Source of the DNA: VFKU01 sp964620045
Lineage (GTDB): Bacteria; Hydrogenedentota; Hydrogenedentia; Hydrogenedentales; GCA-2746185
Direction: 5' to 3'
Assembly (NCBI GenBank): GCA_964620045.1
Contig: CAZUJL010000013.1
Coordinates: 1 to 64,000 of the forward strand
DNA: 64,000 bases
Part shown: in pieces, positions 26,097-34,714 of the stretch
Layout of the letters: every line of letters starts with the position of its first letter
Numbering within the stretch: position 1 is the first letter of the stretch
The notes under the pieces: model-generated
Told to the model about the DNA's origin: nothing
What the model saw: the letters and a program-made list of their open reading frames with translations, nothing else
Databases searched by the model: none
Made by a program: the position numbers and the translations under genes

Positions 26097-26125
26097 ACCA
26101 TACTCCGGTGAACACCGGGTGTCAA
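26097..26125 (-). promoter_or_regulatory. Sigma70-type promoter for the B12 operon
   Basis: On the minus strand TTGACA (26120-26125) and TATGGT (26097-26102) are exactly 17 bases apart, placing the transcript start about 20 bases before the aptamer. The -35 overlaps the stop codon of the upstream glycosyltransferase gene. The spacer contains the inverted repeat CCGGTG-AA-CACCGG (26105-26118), which might be an operator or a 3' hairpin of the upstream gene. Confidence 0.7.
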
Positions 26126-27165
26126 GAGGAGGTTTTTTCCGCGCGGGCATGCAGCTCGAAGTACTTGGTGCCGGGGAAAAACTGCGGCCGGCGCACAACG
26201 AGATCCCAGAATTTGCACGCATGGATGCCCGCGCGCTTGCGCGCGGCGCGCTCGCGCATCGCGGCGGGGATGTACGCGAAAAATTCGAACCACGTGCGGA
26301 TGTGCACGCCGACCTTCCACCATTCGCGGTTCAGGATCGCGCGGCCGACGGCGCGGATCTCGCCGATCTTGAAATCAATCAGCGATAGAAACAAACGGTT
26401 CGCGGGAAAATTACGCAACACGATGCGCGCGCGGTTGCGGGTGTTCAGGTGATATTTGCGGCGCGCCTGCTTCCCCTCGCCCATCGTGGCGCTGAATTTG
26501 TGGTAGATGATGGCTTCCGGACACGTGATGATGCTGTAGCCTGCGTTCCAGATGCGCAGCGAGAGATCGAGGTCGTCGAGATAAATGCCGAAGTCTTCCG
26601 GCAACAGGCCCGCTTTGCGCAGTGCCGCGCTGCGGATGAAAAAACCCGCGCCGCAGACGCCGATCACCTGCATCTGCTCGTCCCACTTCGGGTTGCCGTT
26701 GACTTCGCCGAGGCCGCGGTCCCACGCCGCGCCGATCCTCGACGCGATGAGCCCGACCGAGTTGATAAAGCGCGGCTCGTTGAACATCAGCAGCTTGGGC
26801 GCGAGTGCGCCGGCCTCGGTTTCGTTTTCGGCTAATGCCACGAGCTTGTGCAGCACATTCTGCGCGACGCGGGTGTCGTTATTTAACAGAAGGATATAGT
26901 CGGCGTTCGCCTCGAGCGCGCGACGGATGCCGGCGTTATTGCCACCGGACCAGCCCAGGTTCTTCTCCAGTTGGAGAATCTCAACACGCGGATCGTTTCC
27001 GAAATGCTTGCGCACGAAGTCGATAGATCCGTCGCTGCTGGCGTTGTCGACCAGCACGAAGCGCGCTTCGGGATACTGAATCGCCGTCAGTGAACGAAAA
27101 CACGCCTCCAGATGCTCCAAGCCGTTCCAATTGATCACGAGAACGTGGACAGTGGGGTTCGTCAT
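26122..27165 (-). CDS. Family 2 glycosyltransferase (rhamnosyltransferase-like)
   Basis: 347 residues. GT-A fold glycosyltransferase of the WbbL/rhamnosyl type: VLVINWNGLEHLEACFRSL at the N-terminus, VDNASSDGS, the metal-binding LLNNDT (DxD equivalent), GAGFFIRS, and YLDDLDLSLR with acidic catalytic-site residues. No TM helices. Substrate is unknown but probably an activated sugar for a surface glycan. Its stop lies within the -35 box of the B12 promoter. Confidence 0.88.
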   Translation of the reverse strand: MTNPTVHVLVINWNGLEHLEACFRSLTAIQYPEARFVLVDNASSDGSIDFVRKHFGNDPRVEILQLEKNLGWSGGNNAGIRRALEANADYILLLNNDTRVAQNVLHKLVALAENETEAGALAPKLLMFNEPRFINSVGLIASRIGAAWDRGLGEVNGNPKWDEQMQVIGVCGAGFFIRSAALRKAGLLPEDFGIYLDDLDLSLRIWNAGYSIITCPEAIIYHKFSATMGEGKQARRKYHLNTRNRARIVLRNFPANRLFLSLIDFKIGEIRAVGRAILNREWWKVGVHIRTWFEFFAYIPAAMRERAARKRAGIHACKFWDLVVRRPQFFPGTKYFELHARAEKTSS

Positions 27166-27209
27166 GCGAACTGAAGTATAACAATGTGGGTGTTTGAGGA
27201 GATATAGCC

Positions 27210-27578
27210 GTGAAGCTACTGGCCAACATTATCTGGTTCATTTTCGGCGAGGTCTGGGCCGCGATTGGTTACGTACTGGGTGGCATTCTGTGCTGCATCA
27301 CGATCGTCGGCATTCCCTTCGGCGTGCAGTCCTTCAAGCTGGCGGGCGCCGTGATCGCGCCGTTCGGCAAGGAAATCGTCGAGCTGCCGGACGCCAACAG
27401 CCCCTTGCGGATCGTGTTTAACATACTGTGGCTTCTGTTGATCGGCTGGGAGCTGGCGCTGAATCACCTGTTCTGGGCGCTGTTCTTTGGGATTACGATC
27501 ATCGGCATCCCGTTCGCCATCCAGCACCTGAAATTGATCCCTCTCTCCCTGCTGCCGTTTGGACGAGATTTGCAGTAA
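27210..27578 (+). CDS. yccF: YccF-domain inner membrane protein
   Basis: 122 residues, four predicted TM helices in two similar halves, each with the YccF signature (CCITIVGIPFGVQSFKLA; FGITIIGIPFAIQHLKL). The family is widespread and small, and of unknown function. GTG 27210 has GAGGAG eight bases upstream. Divergent from the glycosyltransferase, with only 44 bases between. Confidence 0.9.
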   Translation: MKLLANIIWFIFGEVWAAIGYVLGGILCCITIVGIPFGVQSFKLAGAVIAPFGKEIVELPDANSPLRIVFNILWLLLIGWELALNHLFWALFFGITIIGIPFAIQHLKLIPLSLLPFGRDLQ

Positions 27579-27601
27579 TTTATGAGGTGCGAAAGAAACA
27601 T

Positions 27602-28585
27602 TCACTTAAAAGCATTCACTAGCGTTTTGAATTCCGGCGGAACACGCCCAAAGCCATTCAATGCCCATAGGATGCGTCGGGTAGCTTCCACGCAGGCCTC
27701 TTTACGTTTATCCGAATTCGCCAGAGTCCGAATTCGTTTTTTAAATTCGCTCGCTTCACGCCACGAACGAAGTTCGGATTCATTTGAGAAAATAATTTCG
27801 TTAAACGTGTTTTGAATGGATCGGCGCTTGAACTCTTGAAACTTACTGAAGTTAATTTCTTGAATCCTCCAGTTTTCTGGTGTGCCTGCAATCCTCATAT
27901 CTATTTCTAGCAAGAGCGACGGTGAGATTGTTGCCATAATTGAATCGCGATTTATCATTACTGGAGAATCGCAAAGTGGAAATCGGCGCGTTGAGTTACG
28001 GTATAAAGTCCAACGCGATACTGCTAGAGGTGAAATTGGCCGCGTTAGAGTACCGGGTTCTTCTAACCACCTCTTAAGCAGCAGCATATATTCCCATTTA
28101 GATACTCCGATCGTGGCTGCATATCGGAGTATGGTCGTAAACATCTCAAAGCTTCTCATGGCATGAATGATGAGCATTCCTGCCAGAAATCCTTTGTCCT
28201 CTATGTTGTCTAGGCGCTCCTCGCGAGCTAGTTTTAACAGGTGATTGTATCTTGCGGCTGTTTCTACACCAGTCAAGAAGGCCTCGACATCGAGGATAAG
28301 CGGACCAGAAATAGCTTCGCTTTTTTTGTCAGAATCATGAGGAAAATGCCGCTTGTAAAAACTCGCTAGCGATTCCTCGGTGATCTCTGCTTCTCCCAGT
28401 CCTTTATGAACGTGAATACGCTCGAGTGTAGATGAATAGCTTTTGTTTGCGTGTGCATTAAGTACCGTTACAACCTGTTTTCGAGCACGTAGGGAATCCT
28501 GTTCATTTTCCAAAAACTTTTGAAAATACTGCTCGTTCCAAAGGGCTGTCCAGAAACATGGGTTATAGTGACTTCGCTTGGCCAC
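27602..28585 (-). CDS. DUF4238 domain protein
   Basis: 327 residues, cytoplasmic. The N-terminus RSHYNPCFWTALW and the later PLCDSPVMINRD match the DUF4238 pattern (HYVPQFYL..., then SDxPV). The family is unknown in function and is often found in accessory regions. The gene is clearly richer in A+T than its neighbours, which points to recent acquisition. The GTG start at 28585 lies 17 bases after the stop of the HAD gene. Confidence 0.7.
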   Translation of the reverse strand: MAKRSHYNPCFWTALWNEQYFQKFLENEQDSLRARKQVVTVLNAHANKSYSSTLERIHVHKGLGEAEITEESLASFYKRHFPHDSDKKSEAISGPLILDVEAFLTGVETAARYNHLLKLAREERLDNIEDKGFLAGMLIIHAMRSFEMFTTILRYAATIGVSKWEYMLLLKRWLEEPGTLTRPISPLAVSRWTLYRNSTRRFPLCDSPVMINRDSIMATISPSLLLEIDMRIAGTPENWRIQEINFSKFQEFKRRSIQNTFNEIIFSNESELRSWREASEFKKRIRTLANSDKRKEACVEATRRILWALNGFGRVPPEFKTLVNAFK

Positions 28586-28602
28586 GTTTCGTTTGAACCG
28601 CG

Positions 28603-29547
28603 CTAGTGCCGCGGTCCCTTTTGCACGCGTGACTGCGTCGCGCGGGCGCGCTCATCCAGAATCCGATCGGCGATGTTGTGCACCTGAAGTTCAAGCCACT
28701 TCATCGTGTGGCTGCCGTCGCGGTAGTCGGCCGCGCCATACATGTCGACGCGCTCCGATTTATGCAGCGCGTCGGCTTGCTGTTGCCGCTTGCGATCGTC
28801 TGCATCATAAACGGCTAGCGTCATTCCCCCATTCTGCTGCACAACCGAAAACGACGGAATATCGCTCGGCCCGTCGGCGATGTAGATCATGTTTTTGATC
28901 GGTACGCGCCGATCTTCTTGCGGGATCGAATCGTTCACGGACATCTCGGGACTTTTGTTCACGCCCTTGTTGATCTCGAAGATCGCGCGCGTCTTGGTCG
29001 TGTTGTCGAGCAGGCCCGCCACCTGGCTGATCACGCCGCTGCCGGGCTGGCCCTTCGCGTCATAGCCCGGCCCCGCGGGTTCCTCGATGAATCCCGACGC
29101 CCACACGCCGTCCACCTTCGGAAAAATCGCCGAGCCGCGGATCATGGATTCAAGACCGGTGCTGACAATGTAGTGCTCGAGTCGCAGGTCGGCATCGCGG
29201 TATTTCTGCGGCGAGAGGAGATTGCGCAGCCGATCAAAGGCCTCGGGCAGGCCGGGGAACAACGTGACCTTCGCCCCCAGTTCGCGCAGTCGATCATTGG
29301 TCAACCCCGGCAACTTCCCGGCTTTCACGTAAGACAGCAAGTGCGTGAGATAGCACGTGTCCGGCTGCACCGTGACATTAACGCGTGCGTAATATGCGGG
29401 GAGCGCGTTGACTTCGGCCCAGAAATCAGCCTCGATTATCCCGTAAGTCTCGAAAATCGGGCGCTGCATGTTGTCGGGCGACAACGTGCGATCGAAGTCC
29501 CAGATCAGCGCGATGACATTTTGTTGGAAGAGGCCGCGTTCGTCCAC
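28603..29547 (-). CDS. HAD-superfamily hydrolase
   Basis: 314 residues. Motif I is WDFDRTLSPD near the N-terminus; SxGLE (motif II-like) and the motif IV-like IADGPSDIPS are present, with a helical cap between. This is the phosphoserine-phosphatase-like branch; substrate cannot be stated. GTG start at 29547. Confidence 0.75.
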   Translation of the reverse strand: MDERGLFQQNVIALIWDFDRTLSPDNMQRPIFETYGIIEADFWAEVNALPAYYARVNVTVQPDTCYLTHLLSYVKAGKLPGLTNDRLRELGAKVTLFPGLPEAFDRLRNLLSPQKYRDADLRLEHYIVSTGLESMIRGSAIFPKVDGVWASGFIEEPAGPGYDAKGQPGSGVISQVAGLLDNTTKTRAIFEINKGVNKSPEMSVNDSIPQEDRRVPIKNMIYIADGPSDIPSFSVVQQNGGMTLAVYDADDRKRQQQADALHKSERVDMYGAADYRDGSHTMKWLELQVHNIADRILDERARATQSRVQKGPRH

Positions 29548-29795
29548 GAGTTGTTCCGTCGAAAGTCCTTGGCGCGCCAGACTCTATCATTCCGCGCGCA
29601 ACAGGGCCAACGCGCATTGCAGAGGCCGCCCGGCACAGCGTATGGTGCGCGTGGGTTTCGAATCGCAGACTGCGGCACGTCGTTCCGGTGTCAAGAATTA
29701 GCCCTTGTTAACTAATTTAGCGTGAATGAATGTTTGCCACCCTCGTCTGTATGAATACGTTACAACCCCGTGGGACGGGAAGGGAGAAAGTGGTT

Positions 29796-30176
29796 ATGAG
29801 CAGAAAGTGGTTTGCAAGTGCAGGATTGGTGTTGGCGGTGAGCCTGGCGCTCGTCGGATGCGGCGGTCCCAAGCCCGGCGCAACGGTGAAGGCTTGGACG
29901 AGCGCGATGAACTCCGGTGAGTACTCGAAAGTCGAGCAATTCCTCTCGAAAAGTGTGGTCGCGCAATCGAAAGAAGCCGGCGGCACGGACGCCATCAAGA
30001 TGATGGCCGATATGCTCACCAAAAACGGGCAGATGACAAGCATCGATATCACCGAAGAGAAAGTCGAAGGCGACACCGCCAACGTTAAGTTCACGGTTCA
30101 TTACAAAGACGGCACGACAGAACCGGGTGACGTGAAATTGGTCAAGGAAGACGGTGGTTGGAAGATTAATTTCTAA
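29796..30176 (+). CDS. DUF4878-like lipoprotein 1
   Basis: 126 residues. Lipoprotein signal with lipobox SLALVGC; the mature part has the DUF4878/NTF2-like pattern: an early helix (VKAWTSAMNSGEYSKVEQFL), a beta sheet and a closing GGWKINF strand. The RBS AGGGAG lies before ATG 29796; upstream in-frame codons lack support. First of three adjacent related lipoproteins. Confidence 0.82.
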   Translation: MSRKWFASAGLVLAVSLALVGCGGPKPGATVKAWTSAMNSGEYSKVEQFLSKSVVAQSKEAGGTDAIKMMADMLTKNGQMTSIDITEEKVEGDTANVKFTVHYKDGTTEPGDVKLVKEDGGWKINF

Positions 30177-30219
30177 ACCTCAACCAAAATTTCGCATAGC
30201 GAATCGGGAGAAGGAAAAC

Positions 30220-30603
30220 ATGTTGAGCAAACGGATGATGGTTGGCGCGGTGATGGCCTGCGCGATGAGTGTCGCGTTGGTGGGTTGCGGTGGCGGTGGT
30301 CCGGACGGCACCGTGAAGAGTTATTACAACGCGATGAACGCCGGCAAATACGCCGACGCGATCGAGTACCTCGGCGCGACGATGGCCGAGATCGCCAAGT
30401 TCGACGGTGGCAAAACCATGTCGGACGAGTCGACCCACAACGGCACGATGACCAAAGTCGAGATCCTGGAATCCAATGTGCGCGGCGAGGGCGCCGAGGT
30501 CAAGGCCCGCATTCATTTCAAGGATGGCGGCGTTGAAGACCATGACTTCTCGCTTGTGAAACAGGATGGCAAATGGAAAATCACGGGGTTCGGCGGCTTC
30601 TAA
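30220..30603 (+). CDS. DUF4878-like lipoprotein 2
   Basis: 127 residues. Lipobox SVALVGC, then VKSYYNAMNAGKYADAIEYL and a closing GKWKITGFGGF strand, clearly paralogous to its neighbours. ATG 30220 follows an AAGG RBS, 43 bases after lipoprotein 1. Probably a small envelope NTF2-like binding protein; ligand unknown. Confidence 0.82.
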   Translation: MLSKRMMVGAVMACAMSVALVGCGGGGPDGTVKSYYNAMNAGKYADAIEYLGATMAEIAKFDGGKTMSDESTHNGTMTKVEILESNVRGEGAEVKARIHFKDGGVEDHDFSLVKQDGKWKITGFGGF

Positions 30604-30627
30604 GTCCCCGTGTTCCGGAGACCGCGT

Positions 30628-31062
30628 ATGAGACACAAGACAAGCATTGCGAGCATCGCGTGCCTTCTCTGTGCGCTGGCCCTCATCGGCTGCGGCGGCG
30701 ACGGCGGTTCCTCGGGCGGCGGCACGGCCAAGGGTGTGCCCGATTCCGACGGCAAGGTGCCCTTCGAGATTCTGAAGGCGGGCATCATGGCCGGCAATGA
30801 GGGCGATTACGACAAGGCCGCAACCTTCGTGGTGCCCAGCGGCGGCATGGTGGGCGATAACTTCATGCTGTGGCAAAAGGCGACCAACAACGGCACGGTT
30901 AAGTCGGTCGAGCAGACGGACGAAGAATACCGCGGGCAGAGCGTGGCCGTGGGCTATACCCTCCACTTTGAGGACGGCCAGTCCAAGAGCGACCGGGCCA
31001 GCATCGTCAAGGTGGACGGGCGCTGGAAGATTGAGTGGCTCAGCACAGGCTTCAATTTCTGA
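30628..31062 (+). CDS. DUF4878-like lipoprotein 3
   Basis: 144 residues. Lipobox LALIGC followed by a Gly/Ser-rich linker (GGDGGSSGGGT), then the same helix-sheet layout ending GRWKIEWLSTGFNF. CGGAG seven bases before ATG 30628. The most diverged of the three. Confidence 0.8.
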   Translation: MRHKTSIASIACLLCALALIGCGGDGGSSGGGTAKGVPDSDGKVPFEILKAGIMAGNEGDYDKAATFVVPSGGMVGDNFMLWQKATNNGTVKSVEQTDEEYRGQSVAVGYTLHFEDGQSKSDRASIVKVDGRWKIEWLSTGFNF

Positions 31063-31180
31063 CGGTCCTTCCGCGCGGCCTTGATCGCTCCGGCCACCGG
31101 GAACAATAATACGGCGTCGGCCGGTCCATGCGGGGGCATGGACCGGCGCGACGAATACAATCGGGGGAGCGTCGCCACGC

Positions 31181-32887
31181 ATGGCGCACGCGCTGGGGGC
31201 TCGTCGCACCGCGGCGGGAATCGTCTTCGTTGTCGCGCTGGTCGCGGCCTTCGTGTGCCTGTGCTTCGCCGCTGCCGCATCGTGGGTCGTCGCGGGGCTC
31301 TTTTTCACCGGCGCGTTTGGCGAGTCCGGCGACTTTGGTCTGAAAATTTCCGTGAAGGCGATCGCGTTCACGGTGGCCGCGATCGGCGCCTTCTGGGTGA
31401 TTCGCTCAAAATGGCTCACGCCGTTTGCCGCCCCGGCTGAAGCGTTTTCCAAAACCGAATCCGCTTCGCTGTGGGGCTTCCTCCCCGTTGCGCTTATCGC
31501 AGCACTCCTCTTTTTTACGAACCTCGATCGTCATCCCTGGCCCGCGCCGGACGAGCTTCATCACCTGATCGTCGCGCGCAACCTCGCGGAACACGGCGCG
31601 TATGCCTCCGGGCTTGCGCCGAACTTAGTCTGGTTCGATCATTACGATTCTGTCGGCGCACCCGTAATTGGTCTGGTGGCCGCCGCGTTCAAAATCTGGG
31701 GCGCAGGGCTCGAACCGGCGCGCGCGATCATCGCCGCGTTTGGTGTGGCCTTGGTGACGTTGATCTATTTCCTGTTCCGGCCCTTGTACGGCGCGCGCGC
31801 GGCCGGACTGGCATCGTTTTTTTCGCTCGCCGCGTTTGGCACCATCTACCTCTCGCGCTCGTTGTACGGAGAGGTCCCCGCACTCGCCTTCATCGTCCTC
31901 GGCCTGCTCGCGTGGCGGCGGGGAATTGGCGAAGGTGGCCCGCGAACGATGCTCGCCGCCGCCGGAGTCTGCTTCGGGCTGGCCGTCCTGACCAAGGCCT
32001 TCATGGCCGTCACGCTGCTGGCCGTCGTCGGGATATACGTCTTCGACCGGGCCACCCACCGGCGGATTCCCGTCCGCGGTATCGTGTTGCCCGCCGTTGG
32101 AACAGTCGCCGTGCTCGCCGCATGGCGGGCAGTCGAGTTTTCGCTCAGGCACCTCGTCGCCGCTGACAAACCCTCGCTCGCTCTCTACTATCGCCACAGC
32201 CTGACCTTCGGCTTCGAACCGATCTGGGAGAACGCCGGAGCGATTCTGATCGCAATTCCCGCGATGGCACTGGGCGCATACGCTCTCTGTTTTCTTGTTC
32301 CAAAAGTGTTCCGCGACCAATACGATCCGGCCTTGGCCGTATTGCTCATGCTCGCGCCGCTCTTGGTGTTTTGGTTCGCGTTCTTCACGCCCATGCACCT
32401 TCCCCGCTACCTTTGGTATCCCGCCGTCATCGCCGCGATGTGCTGCGGGCCGGTCGCCGATGCAGCACTGCTCCGTGTACCGGTCGATCTCGGCGGCCGC
32501 CGGTTCCGCTTGCCAACCCGAGTCGCCATTGCGGGACTCTTGCTCTGGGTGTACCTGCTACCGACCACTCAGATGGTCGAAAAAACCTTCGCGACGGACC
32601 AGGCCGGGCCGGATTTGGCCGTGGCCGAATCCTTGGCCGGTCTTCCCGCCGATACCCGGATCGCGACGACCTACTGGCCGGCCGAACGGCTCGTGAATTT
32701 CTTGCTGGAGCGGCCGGTGGCGGTGCTGTCGTCGGATGATCTCGCGGCGGCGGACTACGACGTGCTCATTCATAGCGACCGCGCGGGCGAGGCTGCGTTT
32801 GCCGAGGTATCCGCCGGTGAGCGCTTCGGGCACTACGTGATTTATCGGCGGGCGGCGCGGCTGGCGAGTTCGGAGGGGACGGAATGA
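31181..32887 (+). CDS. GT39-family membrane glycosyltransferase
   Basis: 568 residues with about ten to eleven TM helices. The first extracytoplasmic loop has the acidic motif PAPDELHH and further LVWFDHYDSVGAP, as in ArnT/PMT-type enzymes that move a sugar from a polyprenyl-phosphate donor. ATG 31181 has GGGGAG about 10 bases upstream. The stop overlaps the next gene, a polyprenyl-phosphate-sugar synthase-like GT2 that could make its donor. Confidence 0.82.
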   Translation: MAHALGARRTAAGIVFVVALVAAFVCLCFAAAASWVVAGLFFTGAFGESGDFGLKISVKAIAFTVAAIGAFWVIRSKWLTPFAAPAEAFSKTESASLWGFLPVALIAALLFFTNLDRHPWPAPDELHHLIVARNLAEHGAYASGLAPNLVWFDHYDSVGAPVIGLVAAAFKIWGAGLEPARAIIAAFGVALVTLIYFLFRPLYGARAAGLASFFSLAAFGTIYLSRSLYGEVPALAFIVLGLLAWRRGIGEGGPRTMLAAAGVCFGLAVLTKAFMAVTLLAVVGIYVFDRATHRRIPVRGIVLPAVGTVAVLAAWRAVEFSLRHLVAADKPSLALYYRHSLTFGFEPIWENAGAILIAIPAMALGAYALCFLVPKVFRDQYDPALAVLLMLAPLLVFWFAFFTPMHLPRYLWYPAVIAAMCCGPVADAALLRVPVDLGGRRFRLPTRVAIAGLLLWVYLLPTTQMVEKTFATDQAGPDLAVAESLAGLPADTRIATTYWPAERLVNFLLERPVAVLSSDDLAAADYDVLIHSDRAGEAAFAEVSAGERFGHYVIYRRAARLASSEGTE

Positions 32888-33660
32888 GTGACGGCGCGAA
32901 ATCGGTCTCGATTTTCTATCCGTGCTACGAGGACTGGGGCACGATGGGCAGCATGGTGCTGCTCTCCGTGCAGACGGCCGAGCGGCTGGGTCTGGATTAC
33001 GACATCACGCTCGTCGACGACGGCAGCGGCGAGCAGACGCAAGACGTGCTCCGCGAAATCGAGGCGCGGTTCCCGAAGGTGCGTGTCGTGCATCACGCCA
33101 AGAACCGCGGCTACGGCGGCGCGCTACGCAGCGGATTCGCCGCCGCCACGCGTGAGTGGATTTTCTACACGGATGGTGACGCGCAATACGACGTGCGCGA
33201 GCTGGACAAGCTCATCGAGCGCGCGGGCCCGGATGTCGATGTCGTGCAAGGGTATAAAATCACGCGCCACGATCCGCTGCATCGGATCGTGATCGGGCGC
33301 ATCTACCACTGGCTCGTGAAACTCGCGTTCGGCTTGCGTCTGTGCGACGTGGATTGCGACTTCCGCCTGATCCGGCGCACGGTGTTCGATGAAGTGAAAC
33401 TCGAAAGCGACAGCGGCGTGATTTGCGCCGAGATGATGGTAAAGATTCAGCGCGCGGGATTTCGCGTGGTCGAGGTGCCCGTCCACCATTACCAGCGCGC
33501 GCACGGCAAGTCACAATTCTTTAATTTCCGGCGTATCGCCCGGGTCGGCTGGCAGTTGTCCGGCCTCTGGCTGCGCCTTGTTTTGTTGCGTTCACTCCCG
33601 GCCGCCGCGCCCACGCATGATCCCCTTCCTCGAGCTCAAGACCCAGTTTCAGGCGATTGA
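32884..33660 (+). CDS. GT2 polyprenyl-phosphate glycosyltransferase (DPM1-like)
   Basis: 258 residues. GT-A motifs: VSIFYPCYEDW, VDDGSGEQTQDV, NRGYGGALRSGF and the metal-binding YTDGDAQYD, all typical of dolichyl/undecaprenyl-phosphate sugar synthases. No C-terminal TM pair, so soluble or peripheral. Overlaps the GT39 gene by four bases (ATGA), consistent with supplying its lipid-linked donor. The 3' end overlaps the aminotransferase by 44 bases. Confidence 0.88.
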   Translation: MSDGAKSVSIFYPCYEDWGTMGSMVLLSVQTAERLGLDYDITLVDDGSGEQTQDVLREIEARFPKVRVVHHAKNRGYGGALRSGFAAATREWIFYTDGDAQYDVRELDKLIERAGPDVDVVQGYKITRHDPLHRIVIGRIYHWLVKLAFGLRLCDVDCDFRLIRRTVFDEVKLESDSGVICAEMMVKIQRAGFRVVEVPVHHYQRAHGKSQFFNFRRIARVGWQLSGLWLRLVLLRSLPAAAPTHDPLPRAQDPVSGD

Positions 33661-34714
33661 GCCCGAAGTTCGGGCGGCGATCGATCGCGTCCTCGCGCGC
33701 GGATGGTATGTCCTCGGTGAGGAGGGCGCCGCGTTTGAGCGCGCGTTCGCCGCGCACATCGGTATCGAGCACGCGATCGGTGTAAATTCAGGAACGGACG
33801 CGATTGGCCTCGCCTTGCGCGCGCTGGGTGTCGGGCCCGGCGACGAAGTGATCACTGCGGCGAACACCTGTGTGCCCACGGCCGTGGGCATCATGTCCAC
33901 CGGCGCGACCTTGGTGCCGGCCGACGTCGATCCGCAGTACCTCACGCTGGACGCGAAGTCCGTCGCGGCCATGATCACACCGAAGACGCGCGCAATCGTG
34001 CCGGTGCATTTGTACGGTCATCCGTGCGATCTGGATCCCGTGCTTGCGCTGGCACGCGAACGCAATCTCGTCGTGGTCGAAGATTGCGCCCAAGCGCACG
34101 GCGCGCAGTATCGCGGCAAAAAATGCGGGACCATCGGCGACGCTGCAGCTTTTTCGTTTTACCCAAGCAAGAATTTGGGCGCGTTTGGCGACGGCGGCGC
34201 CGTGGTCACGGGGGATCCCGAAGTGGCCGCACGCTTGCGACGCTTGCGGTTTTATGGGCAAGCCGATCGGTATCACCACGTCGAGCAAGGCGTGAACAGC
34301 CGGCTCGACGAGATGCAGGCCGCGATCCTGGCCGCAAAGTTGCTGCACTTGAACGCATGGAACACGGCACGGCGCGAGCGCGCGTTGCGATATGTGGACC
34401 GTCTCCGTCACAGCCGCGCGCAAATGCCGGCCCAGGCGCCGTGGGGCGAATCGTGCTGGCACTTGTTCGTGCTGCGCACGCCCGAGCGGGACAAGCTGCG
34501 GGGCCACCTGACCGCGCGCGGAATCGCCACCGAGATCCACTATCCCGTGCCGCTGCATATGCAGCCGTGTTACGCGCCGCTTGGTTACCAGGAGGGGCGC
34601 TTTCCCATCGCGGAGCGCGCTTGTCGCGAGGTGTTGTCTCTCCCCCTCTATCCCGAGCTCTCGTTGGCTGCCGTGGACGAGGTATGCGCCGCGATCGAGG
34701 ACTACTTCGCGTGA
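33617..34714 (+). CDS. DegT/DnrJ/EryC1/StrS sugar aminotransferase
   Basis: 365 residues. PLP-dependent aminotransferase of nucleotide-keto-sugars: IGVNSGTDAI, VVEDCAQAHGA, and FSFYPSKNLGAFGDGG with the PLP Lys. ATG 33617 gives the family N-terminus (MIPFLELKTQFQAI) and overlaps the preceding GT2 gene by 44 bases. Likely makes an amino sugar for the glycan assembled by this operon. Confidence 0.92.
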   Translation: MIPFLELKTQFQAIEPEVRAAIDRVLARGWYVLGEEGAAFERAFAAHIGIEHAIGVNSGTDAIGLALRALGVGPGDEVITAANTCVPTAVGIMSTGATLVPADVDPQYLTLDAKSVAAMITPKTRAIVPVHLYGHPCDLDPVLALARERNLVVVEDCAQAHGAQYRGKKCGTIGDAAAFSFYPSKNLGAFGDGGAVVTGDPEVAARLRRLRFYGQADRYHHVEQGVNSRLDEMQAAILAAKLLHLNAWNTARRERALRYVDRLRHSRAQMPAQAPWGESCWHLFVLRTPERDKLRGHLTARGIATEIHYPVPLHMQPCYAPLGYQEGRFPIAERACREVLSLPLYPELSLAAVDEVCAAIEDYFA

